From: Pontivivens ytuae | GTDB lineage: Bacteria > Pseudomonadota > Alphaproteobacteria > Rhodobacterales > Rhodobacteraceae | Direction: 5' to 3' | Assembly (NCBI RefSeq): GCF_015679265.1 | Contig: NZ_CP064942.1 | Coordinates: 2,832,001 to 2,896,000, forward strand | Length of the DNA stretch: 64,000 nucleotides | Shown: one piece after another, positions 35,955 through 45,015 of the stretch | How positions within the stretch are numbered: the first letter of the stretch is position 1 | Layout of the letters: each line of letters opens with the position of its first letter | The notes under the pieces: generated by a model | Told to the model about the DNA's origin: nothing | What the model saw: the letters and a program-made list of their open reading frames with translations, nothing else | Databases searched by the model: none | Program-made: the position numbers and the translations under genes

Positions 35955-37619
35955 ATGATGCGTATACTCCTCATTCATCCGAACTACCATTCCGGCGGCG
36001 CCGAGATCGCAGGTAACTGGCCGCCCGCCTGGGCGCCCTACCTCGCCGGACCGCTGAAACGCGCGGGGTTCGAGGTCCATTTCATCGACTCCATGACCGA
36101 GGATATCGGCGAGGACACGCTGCGCGCCCGCATCGCGGCGGTGAAGCCCGACCTCGTCGGCGTCACCGCGATCACTCCTTCGATCTACGCGGCGGAGCGC
36201 ACGCTGGAGCTGGCGCGCGAGGCGGCACCGGAGGCCCTGCGCGTCCTCGGCGGCGTCCACGCGACCTTCATGTACAAGCAGGTCCTGTCCGAGAGCGACG
36301 CGGTCGACGTGATCGTGCGCGGCGAGGGGGAGGAGATCTTCGTCGCCCTCGCCCAGGCCGTCGCCACCGGCGCATGGCCCGAAAATCGCCGCAGCATCAA
36401 GGGCCTCGCCTTCCGCGACGGGGAGCAGATCGTGGCGACGCCCGCCGCCTCCACCGTCCGCGATCTCGACGGGATCGACCCGGACTGGTCGATCATCGAG
36501 TGGGACCGCTACATCTATATTCCGCTCAACCGCAAGGTCGCGATCCCGAACCTCGCCCGCGGCTGCCCTTTCACCTGCTCGTTCTGCAGCCAGTGGAAGT
36601 TCTGGCGCGACTACCGCGTGCGCGATCCGAAGAAGGTGGTGGATGAGATCGAGGCGCTGGTGAACGACCACGGCGTCGGCTTCTTCATCCTCGCCGATGA
36701 GGAGCCGACGATTAACCGCAAGAAGTTCATCGCCTTCTGCGAGGAGCTGATCGCCCGCGACCTGCCGCGCCGCATCCAGTGGGGCATCAACACCCGCGTC
36801 ACCGACATCCTGCGCGACGAGGAGCTGCTGCCGCTCTACCGCCGCGCCGGTCTCGTCCACGTAAGCCTCGGCACCGAGGCCGCCGCCCAACTGAAGCTCG
36901 ACCGCTTCAACAAGGAGACGAAGGTCGAGGACAACCGCCGCGCCATCGAGCTGCTGCGCGAGGCCGACATCTTCACCGAAGCACAGTTCATCGTCGGGCT
37001 GGAGAACGAGACGGTCGAGACGCTGGAGGAGACCTATCGCTACGCCCGCGAATGGAACCCCGACCTCGCCAACTGGTCGATGTACACGCCCTGGCCGTTC
37101 ACGCCGCTCTTCCAGGAGCTCGGCGACAAGGTCGAGGTGTTCGATTTCTCCAAGTACAACTTCGTCACCCCGATCATGAAGCCCGAGGCGATGGACCGCG
37201 CCACGCTGCTCGACCGGGTGATGGCGAACTACCGGCGCTTCTACATGTGGAAGGCGCTGTTCCACTATCCATGGCGCGGGACCGGCTACCGGCGGCGCTA
37301 CCTCCTCGGCTGCCTGAGGGCGTTCCTCAAGGCCGGGGTGGGCCGGACGTTCTACGACCTCGGCAAGGTCGGCTACTGGGGGCCGCAGACCAAGAAGAGC
37401 CTCGACTTCCAGTTCGACGAGACCCGCCAGATCGCCCAGGCCCAGACCGACGATTGGGAGGCCGCGGCCGAGCGCAGCCGCAAGGTGAAGGAGCGTCAGG
37501 CCGCGATCCGCGCGCAGGGCAAGGCACGCGCGGCCGAGATGGCGGCAAAGGCCTGCGGCGGGGGCGATGGCCAGATCGACGCGCTGGTCCTGCCGGACGC
37601 GCGACCTCCGGCCGAGTAG
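35955..37619 (+). CDS. bchE: Mg-protoporphyrin IX monomethyl ester oxidative cyclase, anaerobic (BchE)
   Basis: BchE forms the fifth ring of bacteriochlorophyll without oxygen, using a radical SAM centre and, by family, cobalamin. The 554-residue protein begins [20 protein letters not shown], the characteristic BchE opening and cobalamin-binding-type domain (residues ~1-145). The radical SAM cluster motif is C204-P-F-T-C208-S-F-C211. A lysine- and arginine-rich helical tail (residues ~495-540) ends the chain. A second in-frame ATG three bases downstream is an equally possible start. It is four bases ahead of bchJ. This gene marks the organism as a bacteriochlorophyll maker able to do so at low oxygen. 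Confidence 0.93.
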   Translation: MMRILLIHPNYHSGGAEIAGNWPPAWAPYLAGPLKRAGFEVHFIDSMTEDIGEDTLRARIAAVKPDLVGVTAITPSIYAAERTLELAREAAPEALRVLGGVHATFMYKQVLSESDAVDVIVRGEGEEIFVALAQAVATGAWPENRRSIKGLAFRDGEQIVATPAASTVRDLDGIDPDWSIIEWDRYIYIPLNRKVAIPNLARGCPFTCSFCSQWKFWRDYRVRDPKKVVDEIEALVNDHGVGFFILADEEPTINRKKFIAFCEELIARDLPRRIQWGINTRVTDILRDEELLPLYRRAGLVHVSLGTEAAAQLKLDRFNKETKVEDNRRAIELLREADIFTEAQFIVGLENETVETLEETYRYAREWNPDLANWSMYTPWPFTPLFQELGDKVEVFDFSKYNFVTPIMKPEAMDRATLLDRVMANYRRFYMWKALFHYPWRGTGYRRRYLLGCLRAFLKAGVGRTFYDLGKVGYWGPQTKKSLDFQFDETRQIAQAQTDDWEAAAERSRKVKERQAAIRAQGKARAAEMAAKACGGGDGQIDALVLPDARPPAE

Positions 37620-37623
37620 TCCG

Positions 37624-38193
37624 ATGCTCGACGATGCCGGGGTCGCCCGCATCGGGCCGAACGCGCTGATCCAGACCGATCTCGTGCTAATCGAACGGCT
37701 GGGCGAGGTGGAGGCCGCGCGGATCTTCGCGACTGCTGGCGTCTCCCGCGATGTGCCCGACGGCATGGTGCCCGAAACCGACGTGCGGCAGCTCTTCGAC
37801 GCCCTGATGAGCGAGCGCCCTGACGACTGGCAGGTGCTGCTGACGGACGCCGGGACGCGGACGGCCGACTATGTCATGGCCCACCGGATCCCGCGGTTCG
37901 CGCGCACGACCCTTCGCCTCCTGCCGAGCCGCCTCGCGGCCCCGCTCCTCGCCCGCGCCATCACCCGCCACGCCTGGACCTTCGCCGGGTCGGGCGCGTT
38001 CGGCGTCACTCGGCACGCGGGCACGCTCCGCCTCACCATCACCCACAACCCGATCGCCACACCCGGCTGTCCTTGGCACAAAGCCGTCTTCGCCCGTCTG
38101 TTCCGTACGCTCGCCGGCCCGCGCATCCGCGTGGAGCACGAGACCTGCTGTGCCGAGGGCGCGGCGGCCTCCACCTTCGACATCGTCCTCTGA
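37624..38193 (+). CDS. bchJ: Bacteriochlorophyll biosynthesis protein BchJ (V4R domain)
   Basis: This 189-residue protein is of the BchJ/V4R group, once called 4-vinyl reductase and now usually viewed as an accessory or carrier protein for pigment intermediates. It starts MLDDAGVARIGPNALIQTD and ends with the cysteine-rich V4R region (ATPGCPWHKAVF, then HETCCAEGA). ATG 37624 is used; an upstream start would lie inside bchE. It is separated from bchE by four bases, as in the bchE-bchJ pairs of Rhodobacter. The next gene on that side is a convergent regulator remnant, and bchG does not follow. Confidence 0.88.
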   Translation: MLDDAGVARIGPNALIQTDLVLIERLGEVEAARIFATAGVSRDVPDGMVPETDVRQLFDALMSERPDDWQVLLTDAGTRTADYVMAHRIPRFARTTLRLLPSRLAAPLLARAITRHAWTFAGSGAFGVTRHAGTLRLTITHNPIATPGCPWHKAVFARLFRTLAGPRIRVEHETCCAEGAAASTFDIVL

Positions 38194-38195
38194 CC

Positions 38196-38603
38196 TCAGA
38201 CCTCCGACAGCGCGTGCAGCCGCGCTCGGTCCACCACGTCCACCGTGGCCCAGCCGTGCCGCAGGATCGTGCCCGACCGCTTCAGTGCGGCGAAGGCGCG
38301 GCTCACGGTTTCGGGCTCGAAGCCCAGATAGCTCGCCACCTCCGCCCTGCTGATCGGCATCCTGAGCACATCCGCCCCGGCATCGTCCCCGCACCCCCGG
38401 TCGAGCAGGTCGAGGATCATGGCAGATAGGCTGGGAACCGGCCGCCCACCGGCAAGCCGCACGATCCGCGCCCCGTCCCGCGCGATCCGCCGATCGGTGC
38501 TCGCCAGCAAGCGGGAGGCGAGGCCCGGCTCCGTCCCCGTATCCACATGGCGCGAGCGCACAACCGTGTCACAGGTCGCCTCGTGGTGGATGCGGTCGGC
38601 GTG
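38196..38603 (-). pseudogene. Crp/Fnr-family regulator, 3' remnant (DNA-binding domain only)
   Basis: About 135 residues of a Crp/Fnr-type regulator remain. The C-terminal winged helix is intact: MPISRAEVASYLGFEPETVSR gives the helix-turn-helix, with the usual downstream wing (RSGTILRHGWATV). The N-terminal cyclic-nucleotide/sensor domain is missing: upstream of about base 38603 the strand becomes the antisense of the arsenite-oxidase-like remnant, and no proper start or ribosome site is present. An open frame to 38783 exists but only by chance of high GC. It reads toward bchJ and ends two bases from it. It could be a short expressed DNA-binding protein, but deletion is the simpler reading. 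Confidence 0.75.
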
Positions 38604-38625
38604 GCCGCAGCTCGGCACGACCGGC

Positions 38626-39396
38626 ATCCAGGCGCCGGTGCGCATAGTGAACGGTGAGCTCGTCGGTACCCCGAGCCTCCCTGACCCCGAAAACAACTGG
38701 GGCGAGCAGGAGGGGCCGACCCGTGACCGCAAGTGGCTCAGCGCCTTCGGCACCCATTCAGGCAAGGCGGTGATGCTGCGCACACCGTGGCAGAACGACG
38801 GCTGGTCCGACTTCTACGAGGCGATCAAGCCGCGGCCCGAGATGGATGAGGTCTGGATCACCAATGGCCGCGTCAACGAAACGTGGCAGTCCGGCTTCGA
38901 CGACCGGCGCAAGCCCTACCTTCACCGCCGCTGGCCCTGGCCCTACATCTTCATCCACCCCGCCGATGCCGAACCGCGGGGGATCGAGAGCGGCGATCTG
39001 GTCGAGGGCTACAACGACACGGTCTACGTGCAGAAGGGTCGGCCCGTGGGTGTCGAGGACGGCGAGCTGAGCTTCACCCAACTCATGGAGGCCGGGCATA
39101 TCGACACCGTCGAAGGCAGCTTCGTCGCGGTCGCCATCGTCTCGGACGAGATGCGGCCGGGCGTGACCATGGCGAACTTTAACTACCCCGGCAGCCTCGC
39201 CAACTCCGTCTGCCACGCGGTCCCCGACCCGGTCAGCGGCAACTACCGCTACAAGCTTGGCCGCGGCGTGATCCGGCGCGTGGGCGAGAGCCCTTACAAA
39301 CACAACCTCGTGGAGATGAGCCTGAAGCCCCGCCCGATGCCCACCGGCGCCTCGGACGACCCGTCGCTCTGGGACATCAACACCATGATCCTCTAG
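38626..39396 (+). pseudogene. Molybdopterin oxidoreductase large subunit, C-terminal remnant (arsenite oxidase AioA-like)
   Basis: About 256 codons encode the C-terminal end of a large molybdenum oxidoreductase. The stretches VWITNGRVNETWQSGFDD, IFIHPADAEPRGIESGDLV and GVTMANFNYPGSLANS resemble the last third of arsenite oxidase large subunit (AioA, normally ~820 residues). The iron-sulphur motif and the first two-thirds of the enzyme are missing, and the frame continues upstream only as antisense of the Crp/Fnr remnant. The normal partner gene aioB is absent. No usable start codon lies at the junction. The remaining frame has no internal stop, so the loss may be recent. Confidence 0.78.
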
Positions 39397-39435
39397 CCGT
39401 GGGGAGTGCGCGTGGGGCGGTGGGGTGCCGCCGCC

Positions 39436-42039
39436 TCACGCCTCCGCCGCGCGGTGCCGCGGCCGCAGCGACTTGATGAGCTCCGGCACGATGATCAGCG
39501 GCAGGGCCAGCAGCGCGACGAGCCCCAGATGCTCCAGCCGCGGCGTCGTCGTGTGCAGCAGCAGTTGCAGCGGCGGCCAGGTGATCGCCAGCACCTGCAG
39601 CGCCAGCGTCACGCCGAGCGCAAGCAGGAGGAAGGGATTGCTGAACCAGCCGATCCGCCAGCACGGCTCCCTCAGCGAGCGGAAGGCGAAGACACTGACC
39701 TTCTCGAAGACGACCATGCCGGTGAAGGCCACCGTGCGCGCGATGTCCTCGCCCAGCGGCAGCATCGTGTAGAACAGCCACAGGCTCGCCCCCGCGGTGT
39801 AGCAGCCGAAAGCGACGATCAGCCCGAGCCCGCCAAGGCCCAGGATCGGTGCATCGCGCTTCCGTGGCGGGCGCTCCATCTGCCCGCGCTCCCCTTTCTC
39901 CAGCCCCAGCGCCACCGCAGTGACGCCATCGGTCACGAGGTTCATCCACAGGATCTGCGTGGCGAGGAAGATCAGCGGCCCGCCCACGATCAGGTTCACC
40001 ACGATGGCGATGACCTCCCCCGCATTCGAGGCGAGGAGATAGCGCACAAACTTCGCCACGTTATCGAATTGCCGCCGCCCCTCCGCGATGGCGGCGACGA
40101 TGGTCGCGAAATTGTCGTCGAGCAGGACGAGGTCGGAGGCGTCCTTCGACACGTCGGTGCCCCGGATGCCCATCGCGATGCCGATATCGGCGCGCTTCAG
40201 CGCCGGCGCGTCGTTTACGCCGTCTCCGGTCATCGCCACGATCTGACCGCGCGCCTGCAGGGCGGCAACGATGCGCATCTTGTGCTCGGGCAGGGTGCGG
40301 GCGAAGAGGACGTCACCCTCCAGCATCTCCTCCAGCGCCGCGTCGGAAATGGCTTCCAGCTCCGCCCCCTCGACGCAGCGCGGCTGCTCCATGCCGAGCT
40401 CCGCGGCAATGGCTGCAGCGGTTACGGCACTGTCGCCGGTGATCACGATGACGCGGATCCCGGCCGCGCGCGCCCCGGCGATCGCCTGCCGGACCTCGGG
40501 TCGCGGCGGGTCTATGAGACCGATTAGGCCGAGCAGGGTCAGCCCGCTCTCGTCCATATCCCCCGGCGCGGCCGCACGGGCGGCGAGCGCGATGACGCGC
40601 AGGCCCTCGGCGGCCATGGCCTGATAGGCGTCCAGCACCTCGGCGCGCGTCGCCTCCGTGAGCGGCTGGGCGTCGGCGCCTGACCGCAAGTCTATGCAGT
40701 GCTCCAGCACCACCTCCGGCGCCCCCTTCACGTGGAGCACATGGCCGTCCGCGCTCCGCGACAGCACGCTCATCCGCTTGCGCTCGCTGGAGAAGGGGGT
40801 CTCCGCCACCTGCGCGTCCGGGTCCGGCAGCGGCGCCCATCCCTTGTAGGCGAGCGTCACGAGCGCGCCTTCCGTCGGGGCGCCGATCATCTCCCACGCG
40901 CCGTCCGCGCGTCTGAGGTGGGCGTGGGTGCAGGTCAGCGCCGTGTCCAGCAGCGCGGCCAGCGCCGGGTCGCCCTCCGCCCGCACGACCTGGCCGTCCC
41001 GCGCGATGTGACCGGCAGGGTCGTAGCCGGTGCCCGTGACCTTATAGGTCGCAGCAGGCGTCCAGATCCGGGTTGCCGTCATCTTGTTCTCGGTCAGCGT
41101 CCCGGTCTTGTCCGTGCAGATGACGGAGGCCGCGCCGAGCGTCTCGGCCGCCTGCAGCCGCCGGGCCAGCGCCTTGCGCCGCGCCATGGCCGAGGCGCCG
41201 AGCGCCAGCGTGATCGTCACGACCGCCGGCAGCCCCTCCGGCACCATCGCAACGGCGAGCGAGAGCCCGGTCATGAACATCTCGAACAGGGGTCGTCCGA
41301 CTGCGGCGCCAAGCGCGATGATCGCCGCCGCGATCAGCAGGGCGGCGAGGCCCAGTTGCTGGGCGAGTTTTGCGAGCTGCACCTGCAGATGCGTGCGCTT
41401 GCGCCCGAGCGAGCCCGTCAGCTCCGCGATCCGGCCGAAGGCCGTCTCCGTCCCGATCGCGATCACCACGCCCTGGCCCCGACCCGCCGCGACGGCGGTG
41501 CCCGCGAGAAGCCGGCCCGCGTCCTCCGCCGCGCCTGCGGTCTTGTGGACGGGCAGCGACTCGCCTGTCAGTACGCTTTCATCGGCGCGCAGCTCGGTCG
41601 AGGCCACCAGCTCCACATCCGCTGGCACCCGGTCCCCGGCGGCGAGCACCACGAGATCGCCCGGCACGAGCTCGCGTGCCGGGATCACCCGCTCCTCGCC
41701 ATCCCGGATCACGAGGACGCTGGGCGAGAGCATCGAGCGCAGCGCCTCCAACGCGTTCTCCGCCCGCCACTCCTGCACGAAACCGAGGATGCCGTTCAGT
41801 GCCACAACGAGCCCGATGGCGATCGCGTCCACGGTTTCGCCCAGAGCCAGCGCGATCCCCGCGGCGGCGATCAGGATCAGAACGAGGAGCCCCGTGAACT
41901 GCCGGAGGAGCACGCGCAACGGCCCGTCGCGGGGCGGCCGGGGCAACTCGTTCCATCCGGCCTCCGCGCGCCGCGCCGCGACCTCCTCGCCGGTCAGGCC
42001 CTGTGGCATGGGCACGAAGGTCTCCGCGGCGCTGGGCAT
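39436..42039 (-). CDS. P-type cation-transporting ATPase, calcium (P2A) type
   Basis: This 867-residue inner-membrane pump contains the full P-type ATPase set: the actuator motif TGES (residue ~160), the membrane helix motif PEGLP, the phosphorylation site DKTGTLT, and [12 protein letters not shown] in the hinge. The [15 protein letters not shown] helix and a later LWMNLVTDG helix match calcium pumps of the SERCA/PMR1 group, so calcium (or manganese) export is likely. There is no heavy-metal-binding CxxC domain at the N-terminus. AGGATCG precedes the ATG. An FNR/FixK-like box lies 54 bases upstream, suggesting control by oxygen. It is convergent with the AioA remnant, 39 bases away. Confidence 0.9.
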   Translation of the reverse strand: MPSAAETFVPMPQGLTGEEVAARRAEAGWNELPRPPRDGPLRVLLRQFTGLLVLILIAAAGIALALGETVDAIAIGLVVALNGILGFVQEWRAENALEALRSMLSPSVLVIRDGEERVIPARELVPGDLVVLAAGDRVPADVELVASTELRADESVLTGESLPVHKTAGAAEDAGRLLAGTAVAAGRGQGVVIAIGTETAFGRIAELTGSLGRKRTHLQVQLAKLAQQLGLAALLIAAAIIALGAAVGRPLFEMFMTGLSLAVAMVPEGLPAVVTITLALGASAMARRKALARRLQAAETLGAASVICTDKTGTLTENKMTATRIWTPAATYKVTGTGYDPAGHIARDGQVVRAEGDPALAALLDTALTCTHAHLRRADGAWEMIGAPTEGALVTLAYKGWAPLPDPDAQVAETPFSSERKRMSVLSRSADGHVLHVKGAPEVVLEHCIDLRSGADAQPLTEATRAEVLDAYQAMAAEGLRVIALAARAAAPGDMDESGLTLLGLIGLIDPPRPEVRQAIAGARAAGIRVIVITGDSAVTAAAIAAELGMEQPRCVEGAELEAISDAALEEMLEGDVLFARTLPEHKMRIVAALQARGQIVAMTGDGVNDAPALKRADIGIAMGIRGTDVSKDASDLVLLDDNFATIVAAIAEGRRQFDNVAKFVRYLLASNAGEVIAIVVNLIVGGPLIFLATQILWMNLVTDGVTAVALGLEKGERGQMERPPRKRDAPILGLGGLGLIVAFGCYTAGASLWLFYTMLPLGEDIARTVAFTGMVVFEKVSVFAFRSLREPCWRIGWFSNPFLLLALGVTLALQVLAITWPPLQLLLHTTTPRLEHLGLVALLALPLIIVPELIKSLRPRHRAAEA

Positions 42040-42090
42040 GGCACGATCCTCGATGCGTGCCCCCTCAGTAGCGCCGCGGCAGGCGAGGTC

Positions 42091-42166
42091 CTTTGCGCCA
42101 GATCAATCCCGCCCGTGCTCCACGCGTGCAGGACTGATCCGTGACGAAGGGAGCTCCGGCACCATG
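42091..42166 (+). repeat. Duplicated phasin leader, copy 1, with a three-codon remnant
   Basis: These 76 bases match 42808-42883 with about nine differences by eye. The match covers the FNR-like box, the TCAATCCCGCCCGTG stretch, the GACGAAGGGAG ribosome site and the ATG. Here the ATG (42164) is followed by only two codons and a stop (TGA at 42173). This is probably the leader of a lost phasin copy. Confidence 0.75.
42093..42106. promoter_or_regulatory. FNR/FixK-like box between the P-type ATPase and the leader remnant
   Basis: TTGCGCCAGATCAA fits the FixK-type consensus TTG(A/C)-N6-(T/G)CAA and 8 of 10 FNR positions. It lies 54-67 bases upstream of the divergent P-type ATPase gene and 58 bases before the remnant ATG. 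It may now serve mainly the ATPase. Confidence 0.6.
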
Positions 42167-42176
42167 ATCTTCTGAG

Positions 42177-42496
42177 CGGAGGATCCGGAGGACGGCAGCG
42201 CGCCCTGGCGGCCATGCTGCTCCCCAATGTGCCCGCGTGGGAAGTAGGCCACTGTCATGCGAAGATCACGCCCCCTGATGTGCCGCTCTGTTGGCTAGCC
42301 CCAAAGTCAACGTGTCTTTGATACCGGCCGCATTGAGCCAAGACGCTAATATCAAAAGATATCTCGTCGAAACATCGATCATCTGCATACTAACGCGGTG
42401 CACTCCTGCCACTTCGGTAGGTCCGAACAGCAACGCTGTCGCAAAACCGACACGAAAGCCCTGTGTGCTACTGGCAAAGAAGAAGCACGGAGCATC
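42177..42496. other. Gene-poor, AT-richer spacer
   Basis: About 320 bases between the leader remnant and the small membrane protein gene contain no supported gene. A 60-codon open frame from 42291 has no ribosome site and no recognisable protein character. Base composition around 42330-42400 is clearly less GC-rich than the surroundings, consistent with decayed or inserted DNA. Confidence 0.5.
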
Positions 42497-42766
42497 ATGA
42501 CCATCTGGGCGGACCTCGCCATCGTCGTCAGCCTGCTGGCGCTGCCGCTCACCGGCGCGTCGGAGAGCAGGACGTTTTTCGGTCCCGACAGACCCTGGTT
42601 CCTTCCCAACCGGATCCGGACGCCTCTGGGCCTCGCTCTCTTGGCCCTGATGTTCGCGGGCTTCCGCTACCAGGACTATCCCCGCCCCGAAAACGCCGAC
42701 TGGCAATGGCTCGATTTTCTCGGGCAGGTCGGCATGGCGTTTTCCCGCGTCTTCGGAATGGCCTAG
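42497..42766 (+). CDS. Small hypothetical membrane protein
   Basis: This is a possible 89-residue protein that I do not recognise. It has one hydrophobic segment at residues ~5-20 (LAIVVSLLALPLTG) and another around residues 38-51 (LGLALLALMFAG), joined by a polar loop with an RTFFGPDRPWFLP stretch. Aromatic residues near the membrane ends and codon choice similar to neighbours favour a real gene. GGAG at 42489-42492 lies close (four bases) to ATG 42497. It lies in the spacer between two copies of the phasin leader, so it may be a passenger of that duplication. Confidence 0.45.
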   Translation: MTIWADLAIVVSLLALPLTGASESRTFFGPDRPWFLPNRIRTPLGLALLALMFAGFRYQDYPRPENADWQWLDFLGQVGMAFSRVFGMA

Positions 42767-42807
42767 CACCGCTCGCCAGCCTGCGGCACCCGCCACCGCC
42801 CCAAGCC

Positions 42808-42883
42808 CTTTGCGCCAAATCAATCCCGCCCGTGTACCATGCGTGCAGGATTGAACCGTGACGAAGGGAGGTCCGAGACCATG
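42808..42883 (+). repeat. Phasin leader, copy 2 (intact)
   Basis: This is the second copy of the 76-base leader, ending in the phasin ATG at 42881. It includes the FNR-like box (42810-42823) and the GAAGGGAGG ribosome site. It lies about 717 bases from copy 1, in the same orientation. Confidence 0.75.
42810..42823. promoter_or_regulatory. FNR/FixK-like box upstream of the phasin gene
   Basis: TTGCGCCAAATCAA fits TTG(A/C)-N6-(T/G)CAA and differs from the box at 42093 by one base in the spacer. It is 58-71 bases upstream of the phasin start, a reasonable spacing for an activator site. Confidence 0.6.
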
Positions 42884-43252
42884 AAAAGCACGACCCAATC
42901 CACCAAGGCCGAGGAGGCCCAGGCCGCCGCAACTGGCACGACGAGCACCGCGGCCGAGGACATCGCGACGATGCAGAAGCTCGGCTTCGACAACTTCTCC
43001 GCCATGGGCACCACCTGGGCCGAGACGATGAGCGAGCTCGGCAGCGAGGTGGTCTCCTTCATGGCCGAGCGCATCCGCGAGGATGTGAAGACGCAGCACG
43101 AGATCCTGCACTGCAAGAACATGAGCGACCTGCAGAAGATCCAGGCCCGATTCATGCAGAAGGCGATCGACCAGTACACCGCCGAGACCGGCAAGCTGGT
43201 GGAGATGAGCCAGACGCTGTTTGCCCCCGCGCGCAAGGGGCCCGATGCCTGA
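42881..43252 (+). CDS. Phasin family protein
   Basis: This 123-residue protein resembles phasins, which coat polyhydroxyalkanoate granules. After a Thr/Ala/Glu-rich disordered N-terminus (~25 residues) it has long amphipathic helices: TMQKLGFDNFSAMGTTW, then SELGSEVVSFMAERI, then LQKIQARFMQKAIDQYTAETGKL. No cysteine-rich or catalytic motif is present, apart from one Cys in HCKNMSD. ATG 42881 has a strong GAAGGGAGG site eight bases upstream. It is convergent with phaC, whose product makes the polymer it would bind. An FNR-like box in front suggests induction at low oxygen. Confidence 0.85.
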   Translation: MKSTTQSTKAEEAQAAATGTTSTAAEDIATMQKLGFDNFSAMGTTWAETMSELGSEVVSFMAERIREDVKTQHEILHCKNMSDLQKIQARFMQKAIDQYTAETGKLVEMSQTLFAPARKGPDA

Positions 43253-43261
43253 TCGCCGCGA

Positions 43262-43282
43262 CGCCTGATCACCCCTCAGGCG
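43262..43282. terminator. Hairpin between convergent phasin and phaC genes
   Basis: CGCCTGA (43262-43268) pairs perfectly with TCAGGCG (43276-43282) around a seven-base loop, in the 23-base gap between the two stop codons; the right arm overlaps the phaC stop codon. No clear T run follows on either strand. Confidence 0.4.
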
Positions 43283-44997
43283 AAGACGTAGCTTCCGGGG
43301 GCCGGCCCCAGCGCATGGCCCCGACCTCCGGCCTCGGGCCGGACGGGGGAGCCGCTGCGCGCCTCCAGCCACGGGATCCAGGCGGGCCACCACGAGCCAT
43401 CACGACGGGGCGTATCGGCGAGCCACTCCTCCGGCCCGACATGGTCCGAGCGCTGGGCGCGGTCCTCGATCCGGTGGTGACGGCGCGGATGTCCCGGCTC
43501 CGACAGAACACCGCCGTTGTGACCGCCCGCGGTCAGACAGAAGGTGACGTCCGTGTCCGTCAGCAGCCCGATCTTGTAGACCGACCGCCAGGGCGAGACG
43601 TGATCCTTCTCCGTCGCAAGGCAGAAGATCGGCGCCGTGATATCGGTGAGGGCCACCGCGCGGCCTGCCACCTCGAACTGCCCGCGCGCCAGCCGGTTCT
43701 CCAGGAAGAACTGGCGCAGGTACTCCGAATGCATGCGCGCGGGCATCCGCGTCGTATCCGCGTTCCACGCCATCAGGTCGTTCATCGCCGTGCGCTCGCC
43801 CAGCAGGTAGTGGCGGATCACCCGGCTCCAGATCAGATCGTTGGAACGGAGCATCTGGAAGGTCCCGGCCATCTGGTCGGCGCGCAGATAGCCCTGCATC
43901 GCCATGATGTCCTCCAGGAACGTCACCTGGCTCTCGCTGATGAAAAGCGAGAGCTCCCCGGCCTCCGTGAAATCCACCTGGGCCGCGAGCATCGAGAGCG
44001 TCGCCAGCCGCGCGTCCCCGTCCCGCGCCATCGCCGCCGCCCCGGTGGCGAGCATCGTGCCGCCGAGGCAGTAGCCCACCGCATGCACCCGGTCGGTCTG
44101 CTGCGGCGCGATCACGTCGAGCGCGGCCCCCAGCCCCAGGTCGTAGTAGTCGTTGAAGCCCAGATCCGCGTCGCTCTTCTCGGGGTTCTTCCAGGAGATC
44201 ATGTAGACCTCGAAGCCCTGATCGCGCAGGTAGCGCACCAGCGAGTTGTGGGGCGAGAGATCGAGGATGTAGTACTTCATGATCCAGGCCGGGACGACCA
44301 GGATCGGCTCGGGCCGCACCGTCTTCGTCGTCGGGCGATAGCGGATCAGCTCGATCAGCCGGTTGCGGAAGACGACCTCCCCCGGCGTGACCGCCACGTT
44401 CTCCCCCACGCGGTAGTCGGAGGGTTCGGGCGTGTCGGTCCCCAGAAGCTGGTGCAGGTCCTCAAGCCAGTTCTGAAAGCCCCGCGCGAGGTTCGCGCCG
44501 CGCTCCTCCTGAATCCGGGCGAGCACCGTGGGGTTCGTCGCGATGAAGTTCGACGGCGCCATCATGTCGAGGGTCTGGCGGGCCATGAACTCCACCATCC
44601 GCGCATGGGCGGGCTCGATCCCCTCGATGCCGCTGGTCGCGGCCTGCCACCAGTCCTGCTGGATCAGGAACCAGTGGCTGAAGAGGTTGAAGGGATAGCT
44701 CTCCCACTCCTCCTGGCGGAACCGCTTGTCGGCCGCCGCCCGCTTGCAGAGTCGGCCCTCGCCGCCATCGAGTGCGCAGCGCAGCGGTGTCATCCACGCC
44801 TCGAACGCGCCGGACCAGGCGCGCTGGGCGAGCTCCGCCTGTTTGCGGGGGGAACCTGCGAGATGCATCCACCAGTCGAGCCCGGCACTGGTCAGCGCCG
44901 CGGGCGACAGCCCGCCGGTCAGCCGTCCGATCCCGGCGTGAAACACGCTGTCGATGTCGATCTGCGCCTCGGGCCGGGGAAGGGGAGAGTGTTTCAT
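43276..44997 (-). CDS. phaC: Class I poly(3-hydroxyalkanoate) synthase
   Basis: PhaC joins 3-hydroxyacyl-CoA units into storage polyester. The 573-residue chain has the synthase N-terminal domain and an alpha/beta-hydrolase core. The lipase-like box is GYCLGGT with catalytic Cys310; the other triad members are visible in EKDHVSP (Asp) and GGHNGGV (His). The C-terminus is WWPAWIPWLEARSGSPV, typical for class I enzymes. Unusually it is the last gene of a five-gene run after flavodoxin, ABC transporter and HlyD-type genes (18-base gap to the HlyD gene). It faces the phasin gene. Confidence 0.92.
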   Translation of the reverse strand: MKHSPLPRPEAQIDIDSVFHAGIGRLTGGLSPAALTSAGLDWWMHLAGSPRKQAELAQRAWSGAFEAWMTPLRCALDGGEGRLCKRAAADKRFRQEEWESYPFNLFSHWFLIQQDWWQAATSGIEGIEPAHARMVEFMARQTLDMMAPSNFIATNPTVLARIQEERGANLARGFQNWLEDLHQLLGTDTPEPSDYRVGENVAVTPGEVVFRNRLIELIRYRPTTKTVRPEPILVVPAWIMKYYILDLSPHNSLVRYLRDQGFEVYMISWKNPEKSDADLGFNDYYDLGLGAALDVIAPQQTDRVHAVGYCLGGTMLATGAAAMARDGDARLATLSMLAAQVDFTEAGELSLFISESQVTFLEDIMAMQGYLRADQMAGTFQMLRSNDLIWSRVIRHYLLGERTAMNDLMAWNADTTRMPARMHSEYLRQFFLENRLARGQFEVAGRAVALTDITAPIFCLATEKDHVSPWRSVYKIGLLTDTDVTFCLTAGGHNGGVLSEPGHPRRHHRIEDRAQRSDHVGPEEWLADTPRRDGSWWPAWIPWLEARSGSPVRPEAGGRGHALGPAPGSYVFA

Positions 44998-45015
44998 GGG
45001 ATCCGCCTCATGACC

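Noticed and set aside
38419..39396. A single 325-codon gene reading through the Crp/Fnr-oxidase junction
   Set aside because: The first ~70 codons are antisense of the regulator remnant; only the part from about 38626 resembles a protein family, so it is listed as a remnant.
42291..42500. A 69-codon gene in the spacer before the small membrane protein
   Set aside because: No ribosome site, no protein-like pattern, and it overlaps the better candidate at 42497.
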